Positions 53,981 to 63,648 of a stretch of 64,000 nt of DNA are shown here, piece after piece. The translations under genes and the position numbers were made by a program. The stretch comes from Roseateles oligotrophus (GTDB lineage Bacteria > Pseudomonadota > Gammaproteobacteria > Burkholderiales > Burkholderiaceae_C): NCBI RefSeq assembly GCF_025717515.1, contig NZ_JAJIRN010000006.1, forward strand, positions 186,001 to 250,000, given 5' to 3'. Within the stretch, counting starts at the first letter, position 1. Each line of letters starts with the position of its first letter. The notes under the pieces are model-generated. The model saw only the letters and a program-made list of their open reading frames with translations, did not search any database and was not told where the DNA came from.

Positions 53981-54778
53981 GTGCACTACGCTGCCCGGAT
54001 GATTCAGAACAAGCCCGAAGAGCAAGCGCCGCTCGACAATTCCTTCAACATCCCGCTGCGGACCCTGAGCCTGCGCGATCCACTGTGCTGGTTGGCCGCC
54101 GGCTTGCGCGACTTCCGCCGCGCGCCAGCGATTGGCCTGTTCTACGGCCTGTGCTTCATGCTGATGGGCTGGGCGATTCTGGGTGTTTTTCGGCATGCGC
54201 CCATCTACACCTTGGCCCTGTCGGCAGGATTCTTGTTGGTCGGGCCGTTCATGTGCCTGGGCCTGTACCAGGTCAGCATGAGGCTGGAGCGCGGCGAGAA
54301 GCCAACCCTGCTCGACTCCCTGACCGCCTGGCGGCGACGGCTATCGCAGATTGCCATTTTTGGCGGCGTGCTCTTGATTTTGGAAATGATCTGGGGCCGC
54401 GCCGCGCTGATCGTGTTCGCCGTTAGCTTTGACGGCATGCCCGACTTTGCCGGATCGATCACCAAGCTGCTCGACCCCGAAAACCTCGGCTTCATCACGG
54501 CCTATCTTGCCGTTGGTGGCTTCTTCGCCGGCCTGATCTACTCGGTCAGCGTAATTTCGATGCCGATGCTGCTGGCCCGTGAGGCCGACGCGGTCACCGC
54601 TGGCCTGACCAGCTTGCGCTTGGTACTGGCGCAGCCGGGCGTGATGCTGTTCTGGGGCTTCTTGATCACCGGCATCGTGGTGCTGGCCTTGCTGCCCTGG
54701 TTTATCGGCCTTCTGATCGCCGGGCCGTTGCTGGGGCACGCCAGTTGGCATGCCTACCGCGCAGCCGTGGTCGGCTGA
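53981..54778 (+). CDS. DUF2189 polytopic inner-membrane protein
   Basis: Up to 265 residues (GTG at 53981 has GGAG close upstream; an ATG at 53999 would be six residues shorter). Six hydrophobic segments are seen, with the family-like start RTLSLRDPLCWLAAGLRDFRRAPAIGLFYGL and the late LLAREADAVTAGLTSLRLVLAQPGVML. COG5473/DUF2189 proteins are of unknown role. It lies 55 bases after lspA in the same direction. Confidence 0.83.
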   Translation: MHYAARMIQNKPEEQAPLDNSFNIPLRTLSLRDPLCWLAAGLRDFRRAPAIGLFYGLCFMLMGWAILGVFRHAPIYTLALSAGFLLVGPFMCLGLYQVSMRLERGEKPTLLDSLTAWRRRLSQIAIFGGVLLILEMIWGRAALIVFAVSFDGMPDFAGSITKLLDPENLGFITAYLAVGGFFAGLIYSVSVISMPMLLAREADAVTAGLTSLRLVLAQPGVMLFWGFLITGIVVLALLPWFIGLLIAGPLLGHASWHAYRAAVVG

Positions 54779-54894
54779 GCCTTGGCGACAGCTTGATTTC
54801 ACAATAAAACTCGCCCGGCCGGAACCAAGGCCGGGCTGGTCGAGACACAATGCGGGGCTGAATTCAACCTCGTCACGGTCCCAACCCCATTCCC

Positions 54895-56412
54895 ATGCTC
54901 GACTTCTCTTGCTTGACGCATTACGACTGGCTTGACGTCCCCATGTGGGTATTCGATGCCGAGAGGCAGCGCAATCTATGGGCCAATGCCGCAGCCCTGC
55001 GCTTTTGGCAGGCAGGCAGCGCAGAGAAATTTCTTTCCAGCGATTTTTCTGACACCAGCGAAGCCGTGCGTGAGCGCCTGGCCGTCACCGCGGCCGACCA
55101 TGGCCAGGGCAAGATCGTGCGCGAACAATGGACGCTCTACCCGAAAGGCAGGCCCACCACGGTGATGCTGGTGTCGCGCGGAATCCTCACACCGGACCGG
55201 CGCCAAGTGATGCTCTTTGCGGCCGACTCGCTCGCCAGCGGCGTCGACCTGAGCGCCTTGCGCGGCATCGAGGCGCTGCAACATACGTCCGTGCGCATCG
55301 CGGTGTTCAGCCTCAAGGACGGCAGTTGCTTGATGCGCAACCCAGCCGCGGCGCTGGCGTTCTCGCGGGCCAAAACCGTGGCACCCGACAACTCCGCCCA
55401 GCAGGGCGAGCTTGATGCCGTCTTTGCCCATGCCGACGATGCCGCCCATGTCTATGCGCAGGTGCGCGCAGGTCAGAGCGTCAAGGCAGACTTCGAGCTG
55501 CGTACCAGCGCCGGCCTGTGCTGGCATGGCATCAACGCCAGCCCGATGCGCGACCCCGCCACCGGCGAGCCCGTGCTCCTATTGAATGCCCGCGACATTG
55601 CCGATCTGAAGGCCAGCCAAGCGGCGCTGGAGACCGCCCGCGAGGCCGCCGAGGCTGCCAGTCAGGCCAAGAGCAGTTTCTTGGCCAATATGAGCCACGA
55701 AATCCGCACCCCCATGAATGGCGTACTGGGCCTGACCGAATTGGTGCTCTTGACCGAGCTGACCGACAAGCAACGCAAATTCATCGAACTGGCTCACAAC
55801 TCGGCCAAGGGCCTGATGGTCATCATCAATGACTTGCTCGATGTGGCCAAGATCGAAGCCGGCCGCGTCGTGATCGAGCGCGCACCGTTCTCGCTTCACG
55901 ACTGCCTGCGCGAGGCGCTGCATCCCCTGCTGCTACAAGCGCATGAGAAAGGCATACAGCTACATGCCCGGGTGCAACCCGGCGTGCCACAGCGCGCCTT
56001 GGGCGACGCGCTCAGACTGCGCCAGGTTCTCGTGAATCTGGTCGGCAACGCATTGAAATTCACCGAAAAAGGCGAGGTGAGGCTTGAAGTGCAGATGGTC
56101 GAGGAAGCGTCCGAAGCCAGCGCCGGCCCCGAAACAGAAACCGGTCTGCGACTACGCTTCAGCGTGCATGACACCGGCATCGGCATGACCAAGGATCAGA
56201 TCGCCCAGATCTTCGATCCCTTCACGCAAGCCGACGGCAGCATCACACGCCGCTATGGCGGCACCGGCCTGGGCTTGACCATCGTTCAGCGCCTCGTCAG
56301 CCTGATGGGCGGACGCATCATGGTCGAAAGTCAACCGGGCACCGGCTCCTGCTTCAGCTTTGAAGTCGCCTTGCTGCTGGAACCCCTGCCAGCCGTGGCC
56401 GCAGGTAGCTAG
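54895..56412 (+). CDS. Cytoplasmic PAS-type sensor histidine kinase
   Basis: 505 residues without a transmembrane segment. Two PAS-like domains (about 10-120 and 125-245) precede HisKA ([18 protein letters not shown], His near residue 268) and HATPase (N-box LVNLVGNALKFT; DTGIGMT; RRYGGTGLGLTIV). The protein stops after the ATPase domain, so it lacks the receiver that similar hybrid kinases carry. No regulator is adjacent. The ATG at 54895 is followed at once by PAS-like sequence (MLDFSCLTHYDW), which supports this start. Confidence 0.9.
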   Translation: MLDFSCLTHYDWLDVPMWVFDAERQRNLWANAAALRFWQAGSAEKFLSSDFSDTSEAVRERLAVTAADHGQGKIVREQWTLYPKGRPTTVMLVSRGILTPDRRQVMLFAADSLASGVDLSALRGIEALQHTSVRIAVFSLKDGSCLMRNPAAALAFSRAKTVAPDNSAQQGELDAVFAHADDAAHVYAQVRAGQSVKADFELRTSAGLCWHGINASPMRDPATGEPVLLLNARDIADLKASQAALETAREAAEAASQAKSSFLANMSHEIRTPMNGVLGLTELVLLTELTDKQRKFIELAHNSAKGLMVIINDLLDVAKIEAGRVVIERAPFSLHDCLREALHPLLLQAHEKGIQLHARVQPGVPQRALGDALRLRQVLVNLVGNALKFTEKGEVRLEVQMVEEASEASAGPETETGLRLRFSVHDTGIGMTKDQIAQIFDPFTQADGSITRRYGGTGLGLTIVQRLVSLMGGRIMVESQPGTGSCFSFEVALLLEPLPAVAAGS

Positions 56413-56414
56413 TC

Positions 56415-56440
56415 CCTTAGACCTTAGACCTTAGACCTTG
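56415..56440 (+). repeat. Tandem heptamer CCTTAGA (three copies plus CCTTG)
   Basis: Three direct copies of CCTTAGA at 56415-56435 and a partial copy CCTTG to 56440 fill the whole gap between the kinase stop (56412) and the TTG start of the DMT transporter. The partial copy contains the TTG itself. Such a short array can change length by slippage. Confidence 0.85.
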
Positions 56441-57349
56441 CGACTCTCTCTGCGCCTGGCCTTGTTGCTGACCCTGCCGCCCTTGCTGTGGGCGGCCAAC
56501 GCCGTGGTCGGTCGGATGATGGTCGGCAGCGTGCTGCCGCTGGCCCTGAACGCGATGCGCTGGACCTTGGCCGCCCTGCTTTTGCTGCCAATGGCCTGGC
56601 GCCTTATCGCCAGGCCGACCGCAATGCTGCTGCGTTGGCGCTATCTGGCCTTGACCGGCTTTCTTGGCATGGGTTGCTACAACGCCCTGCAATACCAGGC
56701 GCTGCGCAGCTCGTCACCACTGAACGTCACCTTGATAGCGGCCAGCATGCCGGTCTGGATGTTGGCCGTCGGCGCCGTTCTATTCGGCGTTCGCCCCAAG
56801 CGGCAGCAGTTGATGGGCGCGGCCTTGTCGCTGGCGGGCGTGGCCTTTGTGATCGGCCGCGGCCGGGTCAGCGCGCTGGCCGAGGTGCAGTTCGTCAGCG
56901 GCGATTTATTGATGCTGCTTGCCGTCTTCAGCTGGGCGATTTACAGCTGGCTGCTGGCGCGCCCGCCCGCTTCGATGCAGGGTGAAGCCCGCCCGAACTG
57001 GAACTGGGCCGAACTGCTGCTGGCACAGGTCCTCTTTGGCCTGCTGTTTGCCGGCGGTATGGCCGGGCTGGAGCAGGTGGCGAACCCGCAGCCCATCCAC
57101 TGGGGGTCAGGTCTTGCGCTGGCCTTGGCCTTTGTGGCGATCGGGCCCTCCTTGATTGCTTATCGCTGCTGGGCTCAAGGTGTCGCCGAAGCCGGCCCGG
57201 CCGTGGCCGCCTTCTTCAATAACTTGACGCCGGTATTCGCGGCCTTGATGTCGGCGGCCTTGCTGGGGGAATGGCCGCAGTGGTATCACGGCGTCGCCTT
57301 CATGCTGATCGCCGGCGGCATTTGGGTGTCGTCAACAGCGCAGCAATAG
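56438..57349 (+). CDS. EamA/DMT-family membrane transporter
   Basis: 303 residues with ten hydrophobic segments in two EamA halves. Helix 1 (LLLTLPPLLWAANAVVGRMMVG) and the second-half end (LLGEWPQWYHGVAFMLIAGGIWV) are typical. The family exports small metabolites and amino acids across the inner membrane; the substrate is unknown. The start is TTG at 56438, inside a heptamer repeat and without a ribosome site; the ATG at 56516 would cut off the first helix, so TTG is preferred. Confidence 0.86.
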   Translation: MRLSLRLALLLTLPPLLWAANAVVGRMMVGSVLPLALNAMRWTLAALLLLPMAWRLIARPTAMLLRWRYLALTGFLGMGCYNALQYQALRSSSPLNVTLIAASMPVWMLAVGAVLFGVRPKRQQLMGAALSLAGVAFVIGRGRVSALAEVQFVSGDLLMLLAVFSWAIYSWLLARPPASMQGEARPNWNWAELLLAQVLFGLLFAGGMAGLEQVANPQPIHWGSGLALALAFVAIGPSLIAYRCWAQGVAEAGPAVAAFFNNLTPVFAALMSAALLGEWPQWYHGVAFMLIAGGIWVSSTAQQ

Positions 57350-57387
57350 CCAGCCCGCGCTCGAAGAGGTTTTGGGCGCCGAAAAAG

Positions 57388-57439
57388 GAAAAACCCTGAA
57401 GAGTCAAGTCATAGCTATGACTAACTTTTCAGGGTTTCC
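57388..57439 (-). terminator. Terminator of the tRNA-Ser (lysC) unit with a nested palindrome
   Basis: An outer stem AAACCCTGAA (57391-57400) / TTCAGGGTTT (57428-57437) encloses the perfect 16-base palindrome AGTCATAGCTATGACT at 57407-57422. On the minus strand the outer stem is followed by TTCCTTTTTC. On the plus strand the following TCCTATTACTT is weaker, so it may also end the DMT transporter transcript. Confidence 0.8.
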
Positions 57440-57446
57440 TATTACT

Positions 57447-57538
57447 TGGAGGAGTCGGAGAGATTCGAACTCTCGAGGCGGTTTAACGCACCTACTCCCT
57501 TAGCAGGGGAGCACCTTCGGCCACTCGGTCACGACTCC
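57447..57538 (-). tRNA. tRNA-Ser (anticodon GCU)
   Basis: A 92-nt type II tRNA including the encoded CCA. The acceptor stem is GGAGTCG/CGACTCC. The anticodon arm has stem CTCCC/GGGAG and loop CTGCTAA, giving anticodon GCT for AGC/AGU codons. A long variable arm (TAGGTGCGTTAAACCGCCTC) and the T-arm GAGAG-TTCGAAT-CTCTC confirm the serine class. The base before CCA (position 73) reads U where serine tRNAs usually have G. It lies 46 bases downstream of lysC on the same strand. Confidence 0.95.
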
Positions 57539-57550
57539 AGCACAGCCTCG

Positions 57551-57579
57551 AATTCTATACTAAGAATTCAAGGCCGCAA
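57551..57579 (-). promoter_or_regulatory. Possible sigma-70 promoter of tRNA-Ser
   Basis: Read on the minus strand: TTGCGG, 16 bases, then TAGAAT, which ends 13 bases before the tRNA 5' end. The -10 matches TATAAT at five of six bases; the -35 is weak. The spacer region lies in a dyad GAATTC-8-GAATTC. Co-transcription with lysC is also possible. Confidence 0.4.
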
Positions 57580-57584
57580 AGTAT

Positions 57585-58853
57585 TTAGCCAGGAATTTGT
57601 TCCAATTCGAACGCACGGTGCAATGCGCGCACCGCCAGCTCCATGTATTTTTCATCGATCACAACGCTGGTCTTGATCTCGCTGGTGGAGATCATTTGAA
57701 TGTTGATGCCTTCTTCGCTGAGCGCACGGAACATCTTGGACGCTACACCCACATGTGAGCGCATGCCGATGCCGACGATCGAAACCTTGCAGATGCGCGC
57801 ATCGCCAATCACCTTGGCGGCCTGCGTGGCCGGGCCGACGGTCTTCTCGAGCAACTCCATGGTCCGGGCGTAATCACTCCGGTGGACGGTAAAGCTGAAG
57901 TCGGTCTTGCCGTCATGCGAGACGTTTTGGATGATGACGTCGATGTCGATATTCGCATCGGCCACCGGACCCAGGATCTGGAAGGCGATACCTGGCTTGT
58001 CGGGCACGCCCAACAAGGTCACCTTGGCTTCATCGCGATTGAAAGCAATGCCGGAAACGACAGCTTGTTCCATTTTTTCGTCCTCTTCAAAACTGATCAA
58101 AGTGCCAGACTTGGCTTCTTCTTCGATGGAAATGTCCCAGGGTGTGAAGCTGGACAACACACGCAGCGGCACACGGTACTTGCCGGCAAACTCAACCGAG
58201 CGGATTTGCAAGATCTTCGACCCCAAGGAGGCCATCTCCAGCATCTCTTCGAAGCTGATGGTATGCAAACGCCTGGCCTCGGGCACGATGCGCGGGTCGG
58301 TCGTGTAGACGCCGTCGACATCGGTATAGATCAGGCATTCGGCGGCCTTCAAGGCTGCGGCGATGGCCACCGCCGACGTATCCGACCCGCCACGCCCCAG
58401 GGTCGTGATGTTCTTATCCTCATCAACGCCTTGGAAGCCAGCGATCACGACCACCTTGCCGGCGGCCAAGTCGGAGCGCACGCGGGTGTCGTCGATGCTC
58501 TCGATGCGCGCCTTGGTGAAGCTGGAGTCGGTGGCGACCGGCACTTGCCAACCCGTATAGCTGACCGCCTCGACGCCTTCGGCCTGCAAGGCGATGGCCA
58601 GCAAGCCGACCGACACCTGCTCGCCGGTGGCGGCGATCATGTCGAGTTCTCGGTTCAATTCGGGGCTGCCGACGGAGGGCGACAATTCCTTGGCCAGACC
58701 CAGCAAACGGTTCGTCTCGCCGCTCATCGCCGAAGGCACAACCACCATCTGGTGGCCGGCGCGCGCCCATTTGGCTACGCGCTTGGCAACATTGCGGATG
58801 CGCTCGGCCGACCCCATCGAGGTACCGCCGTATTTGTGAACAATCAATGCCAT
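57585..58853 (-). CDS. lysC: Aspartate kinase
   Basis: About 422 residues, the first enzyme of the aspartate pathway (Lys, Thr, Met, diaminopimelate). The start MALIVHKYGGTSMGSAERI is the aspartokinase signature; GRGGSDTSAVA and the TDVDGVYTTDPR block follow. Two ACT domains (about 265-410) give feedback control, with ISTSEIKTSVVIDEKY near the end. I place the start at 58853; the upstream in-frame extension has no similarity. No lysine riboswitch is seen upstream. The order cysS-alkA-accA-tilS-lysC-tRNA-Ser is typical of Burkholderiales. Confidence 0.96.
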   Translation of the reverse strand: MALIVHKYGGTSMGSAERIRNVAKRVAKWARAGHQMVVVPSAMSGETNRLLGLAKELSPSVGSPELNRELDMIAATGEQVSVGLLAIALQAEGVEAVSYTGWQVPVATDSSFTKARIESIDDTRVRSDLAAGKVVVIAGFQGVDEDKNITTLGRGGSDTSAVAIAAALKAAECLIYTDVDGVYTTDPRIVPEARRLHTISFEEMLEMASLGSKILQIRSVEFAGKYRVPLRVLSSFTPWDISIEEEAKSGTLISFEEDEKMEQAVVSGIAFNRDEAKVTLLGVPDKPGIAFQILGPVADANIDIDVIIQNVSHDGKTDFSFTVHRSDYARTMELLEKTVGPATQAAKVIGDARICKVSIVGIGMRSHVGVASKMFRALSEEGINIQMISTSEIKTSVVIDEKYMELAVRALHRAFELEQIPG

Positions 58854-59008
58854 AGCTCTGTATCTTCGCGGAGGGGGGTCGAGGGCCCTATCGGGTGAAA
58901 AAGGGTTGGAATGCGCCGCGGTCGCAACTTCCAATTCTACTGTTGCATTGCAGCAATATGACGATCAATCGAGTTACAGGCCCTGCAGCCTGATCGAATT
59001 GAGACAAT

Positions 59009-60397
59009 TCAAGCCCTCTCGTCGCCTGCCATTTCATGCCAGGCCAAGCTGACTTGAGGCTCGCCAGCAGCCGCGCTGAAGCGTGCATCCAGACCAAGGC
59101 CGGGCACGAAGATCAAGGTGTCGCCGGCAAATAACAAGGGGCCTCGACGCTGCCAGGCCGGAATACCCTGCTCCTGATAGACTTTTTTCAGGCTGCGCAA
59201 GGTGCCGGCCGGCTTGAGTTGAAATTGCTCTCCGCCCTGTCGCGCTCTCATCTGCAAGTTTTTGAGCCTGTCGCAGGCTAGGCCGCCACTGGCGACCGGG
59301 TCAACCTGCCAACCACCGTGCCACGCCGGCAGCGGATGGTAACCAAGCGCCGACAGGTCGATTTCGGTGGTGGTCAGCGCTGAAGCCTCAGCGGCAGCAA
59401 CTTCAGAGGCCCTGACCCGCCATTGCAAACGCCCTCGATAGAGCCGCAGTTCGCCTGCGCCACAGCACCAGGCCCCGACCTTGCAGGCGGGCAACTCTCG
59501 CATCAATCGCTGCAGCAGGCTCGCCGGTGCAGGCCGCCCGGATTGCAACGCCAGCCAAGCCCGCAAAGCGTTGCTGGCACGGGCGGGAGACAAGGCCAGC
59601 AACTCGGTCACAGCCAAGCCATTGATGCTCAGCAAGCGACGCAGATCCTCCGCTGCAACCTCTTGCTGCAAGGCCAATGATTGCTGCGCCCATCTGGCCG
59701 CCTGCGCCAGGCTTGCTTCGGCCTGCGGGAAGGCCTCCAGCAATGCGGGCCAGACCGACAAACGCAGGCGATTACGCGCAAAGCGCGGGTCGCCATTGCT
59801 ATCGTCGTCGATATGGGTCAATTGATGCGCGCGGACATAGGCTTCAAGCGCCTCGCGCGGCAAATCCAACCAAGGCCGCGCCCAACAAAGGCCTTCGCGC
59901 CACTGTTGGGCCGGCATACCGGCCAAGCCCGCAACGCCAGCCCCACGAAGACCCTGCAACAACAAGGTTTCGGCTTGATCGCGTTGATGGTGCGCCAGCA
60001 AGAGCAGATTGGCACCCGCCTGTGCCGACATGGCAGCCAAGGCGGCATGTCGCCCATCCCTGGCCCAAGCCTCGACGCTTTGCCCTGCCGCCGGTCGCCC
60101 CTCAAGTCGAGCCGAACGAAAACGGATCGGCAAACCCGCCTGAGCCCATGTCTCGCATTGCGACTCACAGTGCGCGAGCCAATCGTCGGCGCAGGTATTG
60201 AGCCCATGATGCACATGCAGCGCCAGCACCTGAAGACTGGCACCCGCATCATTCAAGGCCCTTGCCTGCCGCGCCGTGGCGTGCAGCAAGGCGGTGGAAT
60301 CTCGGCCGCCGCTATAGGCTACGGCGACAAGCGATGCTTCGCTCGGGTCAGCGATTCTTGGTGTCGCCAAATCGGCCATAGGACTGCAGGCGCTCAT
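59009..60397 (-). CDS. tilS: tRNA(Ile)-lysidine synthase
   Basis: 462 residues in the long form, or 456 if the start is at 60379 (MADLATPRI). It modifies C34 of tRNA-Ile(CAU) to lysidine. The PP-loop [14 protein letters not shown] is near the N-terminus (the Gly-Gly-x-Asp-Ser core is intact), and [31 protein letters not shown] and [16 protein letters not shown] are diagnostic. The C-terminal tRNA-binding domain is present. The start lies inside the end of accA (overlap of 50 or 32 bases), so it is coupled to it. Confidence 0.95.
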   Translation of the reverse strand: MSACSPMADLATPRIADPSEASLVAVAYSGGRDSTALLHATARQARALNDAGASLQVLALHVHHGLNTCADDWLAHCESQCETWAQAGLPIRFRSARLEGRPAAGQSVEAWARDGRHAALAAMSAQAGANLLLLAHHQRDQAETLLLQGLRGAGVAGLAGMPAQQWREGLCWARPWLDLPREALEAYVRAHQLTHIDDDSNGDPRFARNRLRLSVWPALLEAFPQAEASLAQAARWAQQSLALQQEVAAEDLRRLLSINGLAVTELLALSPARASNALRAWLALQSGRPAPASLLQRLMRELPACKVGAWCCGAGELRLYRGRLQWRVRASEVAAAEASALTTTEIDLSALGYHPLPAWHGGWQVDPVASGGLACDRLKNLQMRARQGGEQFQLKPAGTLRSLKKVYQEQGIPAWQRRGPLLFAGDTLIFVPGLGLDARFSAAAGEPQVSLAWHEMAGDERA

Positions 60398-61319
60398 AGC
60401 GGCGATCCAGCAATTCCTTGGGCTTGAGATCGCTCACCTGACGCAGCGCATCGCTGAGTGCGCGCTTCAGATTGGAGGCCATTTGCTTGTTGTCGCGGTG
60501 CGCGCCACCGACCGGCTCATTGACGATCTTGTCGATCAAACCCATGGCCTTCAGACGGTGAGCGGTGATGCCCAAGGCGCTTGCGGCCTCTGAAGCCCGG
60601 TCCGCCGACTTCCACAAAATCGACGCACAACCCTCCGGTGAAATCACCGAATAGGCCGAGAACTGCAGCATCAGAACCTGGTCGGCCACACCAATTGCCA
60701 AGGCGCCGCCGGACCCGCCTTCGCCAATCACGGTCGCGATGATAGGCACTTCCAACTGCGCCATCTCGAAGATATTGCGGCCAATCGCCTCCGACTGGCT
60801 GCGCTCTTCGGCACCAATGCCCGGATAGGCACCCATGGTGTCGATCATCGTAAAGACCGGTAGGCCGAACTTCTCGGCCAGCTTCATCAGACGCAAGGCC
60901 TTGCGATAGCCTTCGGGGCGCGGCATGCCGAAATTACGCAGCGCACGCTCCTTGGAATCGGCGCCGCGCTGATGGCCAACGACCATGCAAGCCTGGCCAT
61001 TAAAACGCGCCAAGCCGCCCACGATCGCCGCATCATCGGCAAAGTGCCGGTCACCGTGAAGTTCCTGAAAATCGGTGAACACCTCGGTGCAATAGTCGAG
61101 CGTCTGCGGGCGCTGCGGATGGCGGGCAATCTGATAGACCTGCCAAGGCGCCACGCTGGCGTAAACGTCCTTGGTGAGCTGCATACTCTTCTTGCTGAGG
61201 CGGTCGATCTCCTCGGAGATGTCGACCGCTGACTCGCTTTGCACGTAGCGCAGCTCTTCGATCTTGGTTTCGAGTTCAGCGATAGGCTGTTCGAAGTCTA
61301 AAAAATGTTTCTTGCTCAT
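60348..61319 (-). CDS. accA: Acetyl-CoA carboxylase carboxyltransferase subunit alpha
   Basis: 323 residues, full length. It transfers the carboxyl group from biotin to acetyl-CoA, with AccD, to make malonyl-CoA for fatty-acid synthesis. The N-terminal helical region ([18 protein letters not shown]), the [25 protein letters not shown] block, [22 protein letters not shown] and [17 protein letters not shown] are all conserved. It lies 75 bases after the glycosylase gene on the same strand. Confidence 0.97.
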   Translation of the reverse strand: MSKKHFLDFEQPIAELETKIEELRYVQSESAVDISEEIDRLSKKSMQLTKDVYASVAPWQVYQIARHPQRPQTLDYCTEVFTDFQELHGDRHFADDAAIVGGLARFNGQACMVVGHQRGADSKERALRNFGMPRPEGYRKALRLMKLAEKFGLPVFTMIDTMGAYPGIGAEERSQSEAIGRNIFEMAQLEVPIIATVIGEGGSGGALAIGVADQVLMLQFSAYSVISPEGCASILWKSADRASEAASALGITAHRLKAMGLIDKIVNEPVGGAHRDNKQMASNLKRALSDALRQVSDLKPKELLDRRYERLQSYGRFGDTKNR

Positions 61320-61394
61320 CCTGCGATTCTTTTCAGTGAGGAAGGTCCTATGCCGGGCCGCCTATTTTAAGGGCTGCCCGAGAACGGATGATCG

Positions 61395-62045
61395 TTACTC
61401 CACCGGGAGTGGATCGAGGCTGCGCCAAATGTACCATGTGGCTACCGAGCGGTAAGGTGCCCAGGCGTCACCTACTTCGCGCGCCTCGGCCCTGGAAACC
61501 GGCTCACCCGAGAAGTAATTCTCGCTAATACCCTTAAGAAGCCTGGGGTCATCCAGCGGCATCACATTGGGCCGCATCAGGTGGAAGATCAAAAACATCT
61601 CGGCCGTCCAACGGCCAATGCCGCGGATAGCGACCAACTCGTCAATGATGGTCTCATCGTCCATCTGTGACCATTGCCGCACATGAACCTTGCCGGCCTC
61701 GAAGTTCTGCGCCAGATCACATAAGTAGTCGACCTTGCGGGCCGACAAACCGGCCGCACGCAAGGCGCCATCGGGCAAGGCCAAGACCGCAGCCGGTTGC
61801 ACCCGGTTGGCCGAGCCGCCAATCAAGGCCGAGAATTTACCCCAAGCCGCTTGCGCCGTCTTGACCGAGATCTGCTGACCAATGATGGAACGAGCCAAGG
61901 TTGTGAAGGCGTCGCTGCGGCTCTGCAGCCTGGCCTCGCCAAAGGCCGGGATCAGCTTCTTCATCACCCGGTCACGCTTGACCAGATGGCGGCAGGCTTC
62001 ATCCCAATAGTCCGGGGTCACCCCGGTCGCACTCGAGCGCCCCAC
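61395..62045 (-). CDS. AlkA-family DNA-3-methyladenine glycosylase (HhH-GPD)
   Basis: About 216 residues, a base-excision repair glycosylase without the AlkA N-terminal domain. The FTTLARSIIGQQISVKTA segment, the helix-hairpin-helix LVAIRGIGRWTAEMFLIF and the following PNVMPLDDPRLLKGI with its conserved catalytic Asp are visible. No iron-sulfur cluster cysteines are present, which separates it from MutY/Nth. The start is probably the GTG at 62045, one base after the cysS stop; a GTG at 62021 is an alternative. Confidence 0.9.
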   Translation of the reverse strand: MGRSSATGVTPDYWDEACRHLVKRDRVMKKLIPAFGEARLQSRSDAFTTLARSIIGQQISVKTAQAAWGKFSALIGGSANRVQPAAVLALPDGALRAAGLSARKVDYLCDLAQNFEAGKVHVRQWSQMDDETIIDELVAIRGIGRWTAEMFLIFHLMRPNVMPLDDPRLLKGISENYFSGEPVSRAEAREVGDAWAPYRSVATWYIWRSLDPLPVE

Positions 62046-62046
62046 T

Positions 62047-63423
62047 TCAGGCCTTCATCCAGGTCGTACCGCTGGCCGAGTCTTGCAAAACAATGCCGGC
62101 GGCAAGCAGCTCGGCGCGAATCCGGTCGGCGCCCGCAAAATCTCTTGCCGCCTTGGCAGCCGCGCGTGCAGCAATCTGCTGCTCGATCGCGGCTTCGTCC
62201 ATGCCGCTGCCGGTTTGCAGATAGTCACGCGGGCGCTGCTGCAACACGCCCAACACAGCACCCAGCTTCTTCAACAAGGCCGCATCGGCGAGCGACGCGC
62301 TGCGGTTGACCTGCGCGGCCAACTCGAACAGCGCGGCAATCGCGCCCGGCGTATTGAAATCATCGTCCATGGCGGCACGAAAGGCCGCCGCTTGAGGATG
62401 AGTCCAGTCGATTTCGATATCGTCAGGCACGGCCAAGCCGTCCAATGCCGTATACAAACGGCACAGGGCGACGCGGGCGTCATCCAGATTCACATCGCTG
62501 AAATTGAATGGGCTGCGGTAATGCGTGCGCAGCATGAAGTAACGCAAGGTCTCGGCGTCATAACGAGCCAGCACCTCGCGGATGGTGAAGAAGTTGCCCA
62601 ATGATTTGGACATCTTGACCTGATCCACATTCAAGAGACCGTTGTGCGCCCAGATGACGGCCGGCGGCACGCCATTGGCACCTTCACTCTGCGCAACTTC
62701 ATTCTCATGATGAGGGAACTGCAGGTCGGCACCGCCGCCGTGCAGATCGAACTGCTGACCCAAGAGGGCGCAAGCCATTGCCGAACACTCGATATGCCAG
62801 CCCGGCCGACCTGGCCCGTAATCAGAGGCGAACTTGGCATCCTCGGGCTCCTCGGTTTTGGCAGCCTTCCAGAGCACAAAGTCGAGCGGATCTTGCTTGC
62901 CCTCGTCGATCGCCACTCGTTCACCCGAGCGCAAATCATCGAGCGAGCGGCCACTCAATTTGCCGTAGCCAGCGAACTTTCGAACCGAATAATTGACGTC
63001 GCCATTGCTGGCGCGATAAGCCAAGCCCTTGTTCTCGAGCGTACCAATCATCGAGAGCATCTGCGGCACGAATTCGGTCGCGCGCGGCTCATGGGTGGGG
63101 CGCTCAACGCCAAGCGCGTCAAGGTCGGCGTGCATGGCCGCAACCATCTCTTCGGTCAATTGACGGATCGGGATACCGCGCTCCAAGGCTCGGCGAATAA
63201 TCTTGTCGTCAATGTCGGTGATGTTGCGTACGTAAGTAACCCGATAACCACTGGCCCGCAGCCACCGATAAATCAGATCAAACGCAACCATCATGCGCGC
63301 GTGCCCCACATGACAAAGGTCATAAATGGTGATGCCGCACACATACATGCGCGCGTGTCCTGGCTCGAGTGGGTCGAAGGGCTGAACCGCGCGGGTCAGC
63401 GTGTTGTAGATACGAAGGGACAT
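62047..63423 (-). CDS. cysS: Cysteinyl-tRNA synthetase
   Basis: 458 residues, a class I synthetase. The zinc-binding Cys is in YVCGITIYD, the HIGH-type motif is CHVGHARMM, the [11 protein letters not shown] block gives another zinc ligand, and the KMSKSLGN loop is present. The ATG at 63423 gives the canonical start [18 protein letters not shown]. It is first in the operon cysS-alkA-accA-tilS-lysC. The 225-base gap to the next gene (divergent) carries no other gene that I can see. Confidence 0.97.
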   Translation of the reverse strand: MSLRIYNTLTRAVQPFDPLEPGHARMYVCGITIYDLCHVGHARMMVAFDLIYRWLRASGYRVTYVRNITDIDDKIIRRALERGIPIRQLTEEMVAAMHADLDALGVERPTHEPRATEFVPQMLSMIGTLENKGLAYRASNGDVNYSVRKFAGYGKLSGRSLDDLRSGERVAIDEGKQDPLDFVLWKAAKTEEPEDAKFASDYGPGRPGWHIECSAMACALLGQQFDLHGGGADLQFPHHENEVAQSEGANGVPPAVIWAHNGLLNVDQVKMSKSLGNFFTIREVLARYDAETLRYFMLRTHYRSPFNFSDVNLDDARVALCRLYTALDGLAVPDDIEIDWTHPQAAAFRAAMDDDFNTPGAIAALFELAAQVNRSASLADAALLKKLGAVLGVLQQRPRDYLQTGSGMDEAAIEQQIAARAAAKAARDFAGADRIRAELLAAGIVLQDSASGTTWMKA

Positions 63424-63648
63424 GGAGCTCTCGGGGGCTGCGCCGGAGCGAACTCCAACGTGCTGACCTGCTGACCTGTGGTAGACGGGGGCCTACAAAG
63501 CGCCCCGCCAATTGCCGGCGCCAGAGCGGTCCGGCTTCGGGCGGGTCGCCGTAGAATGGCCGTCAGTATAGCGGTTGGTCCGAAAGTTTATGCCCGGACT
63601 GACCCTGCCCCACCGCTCGCGAATGGCGGAAATTCAGCCCCTTCTTTC

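Noticed and set aside
58854-59008. Lysine riboswitch or terminator between tilS and lysC
   Set aside because: A modest dyad (CAGGC/GCCTG at 58977-58992) is present but without T-tract or aptamer-like structure.
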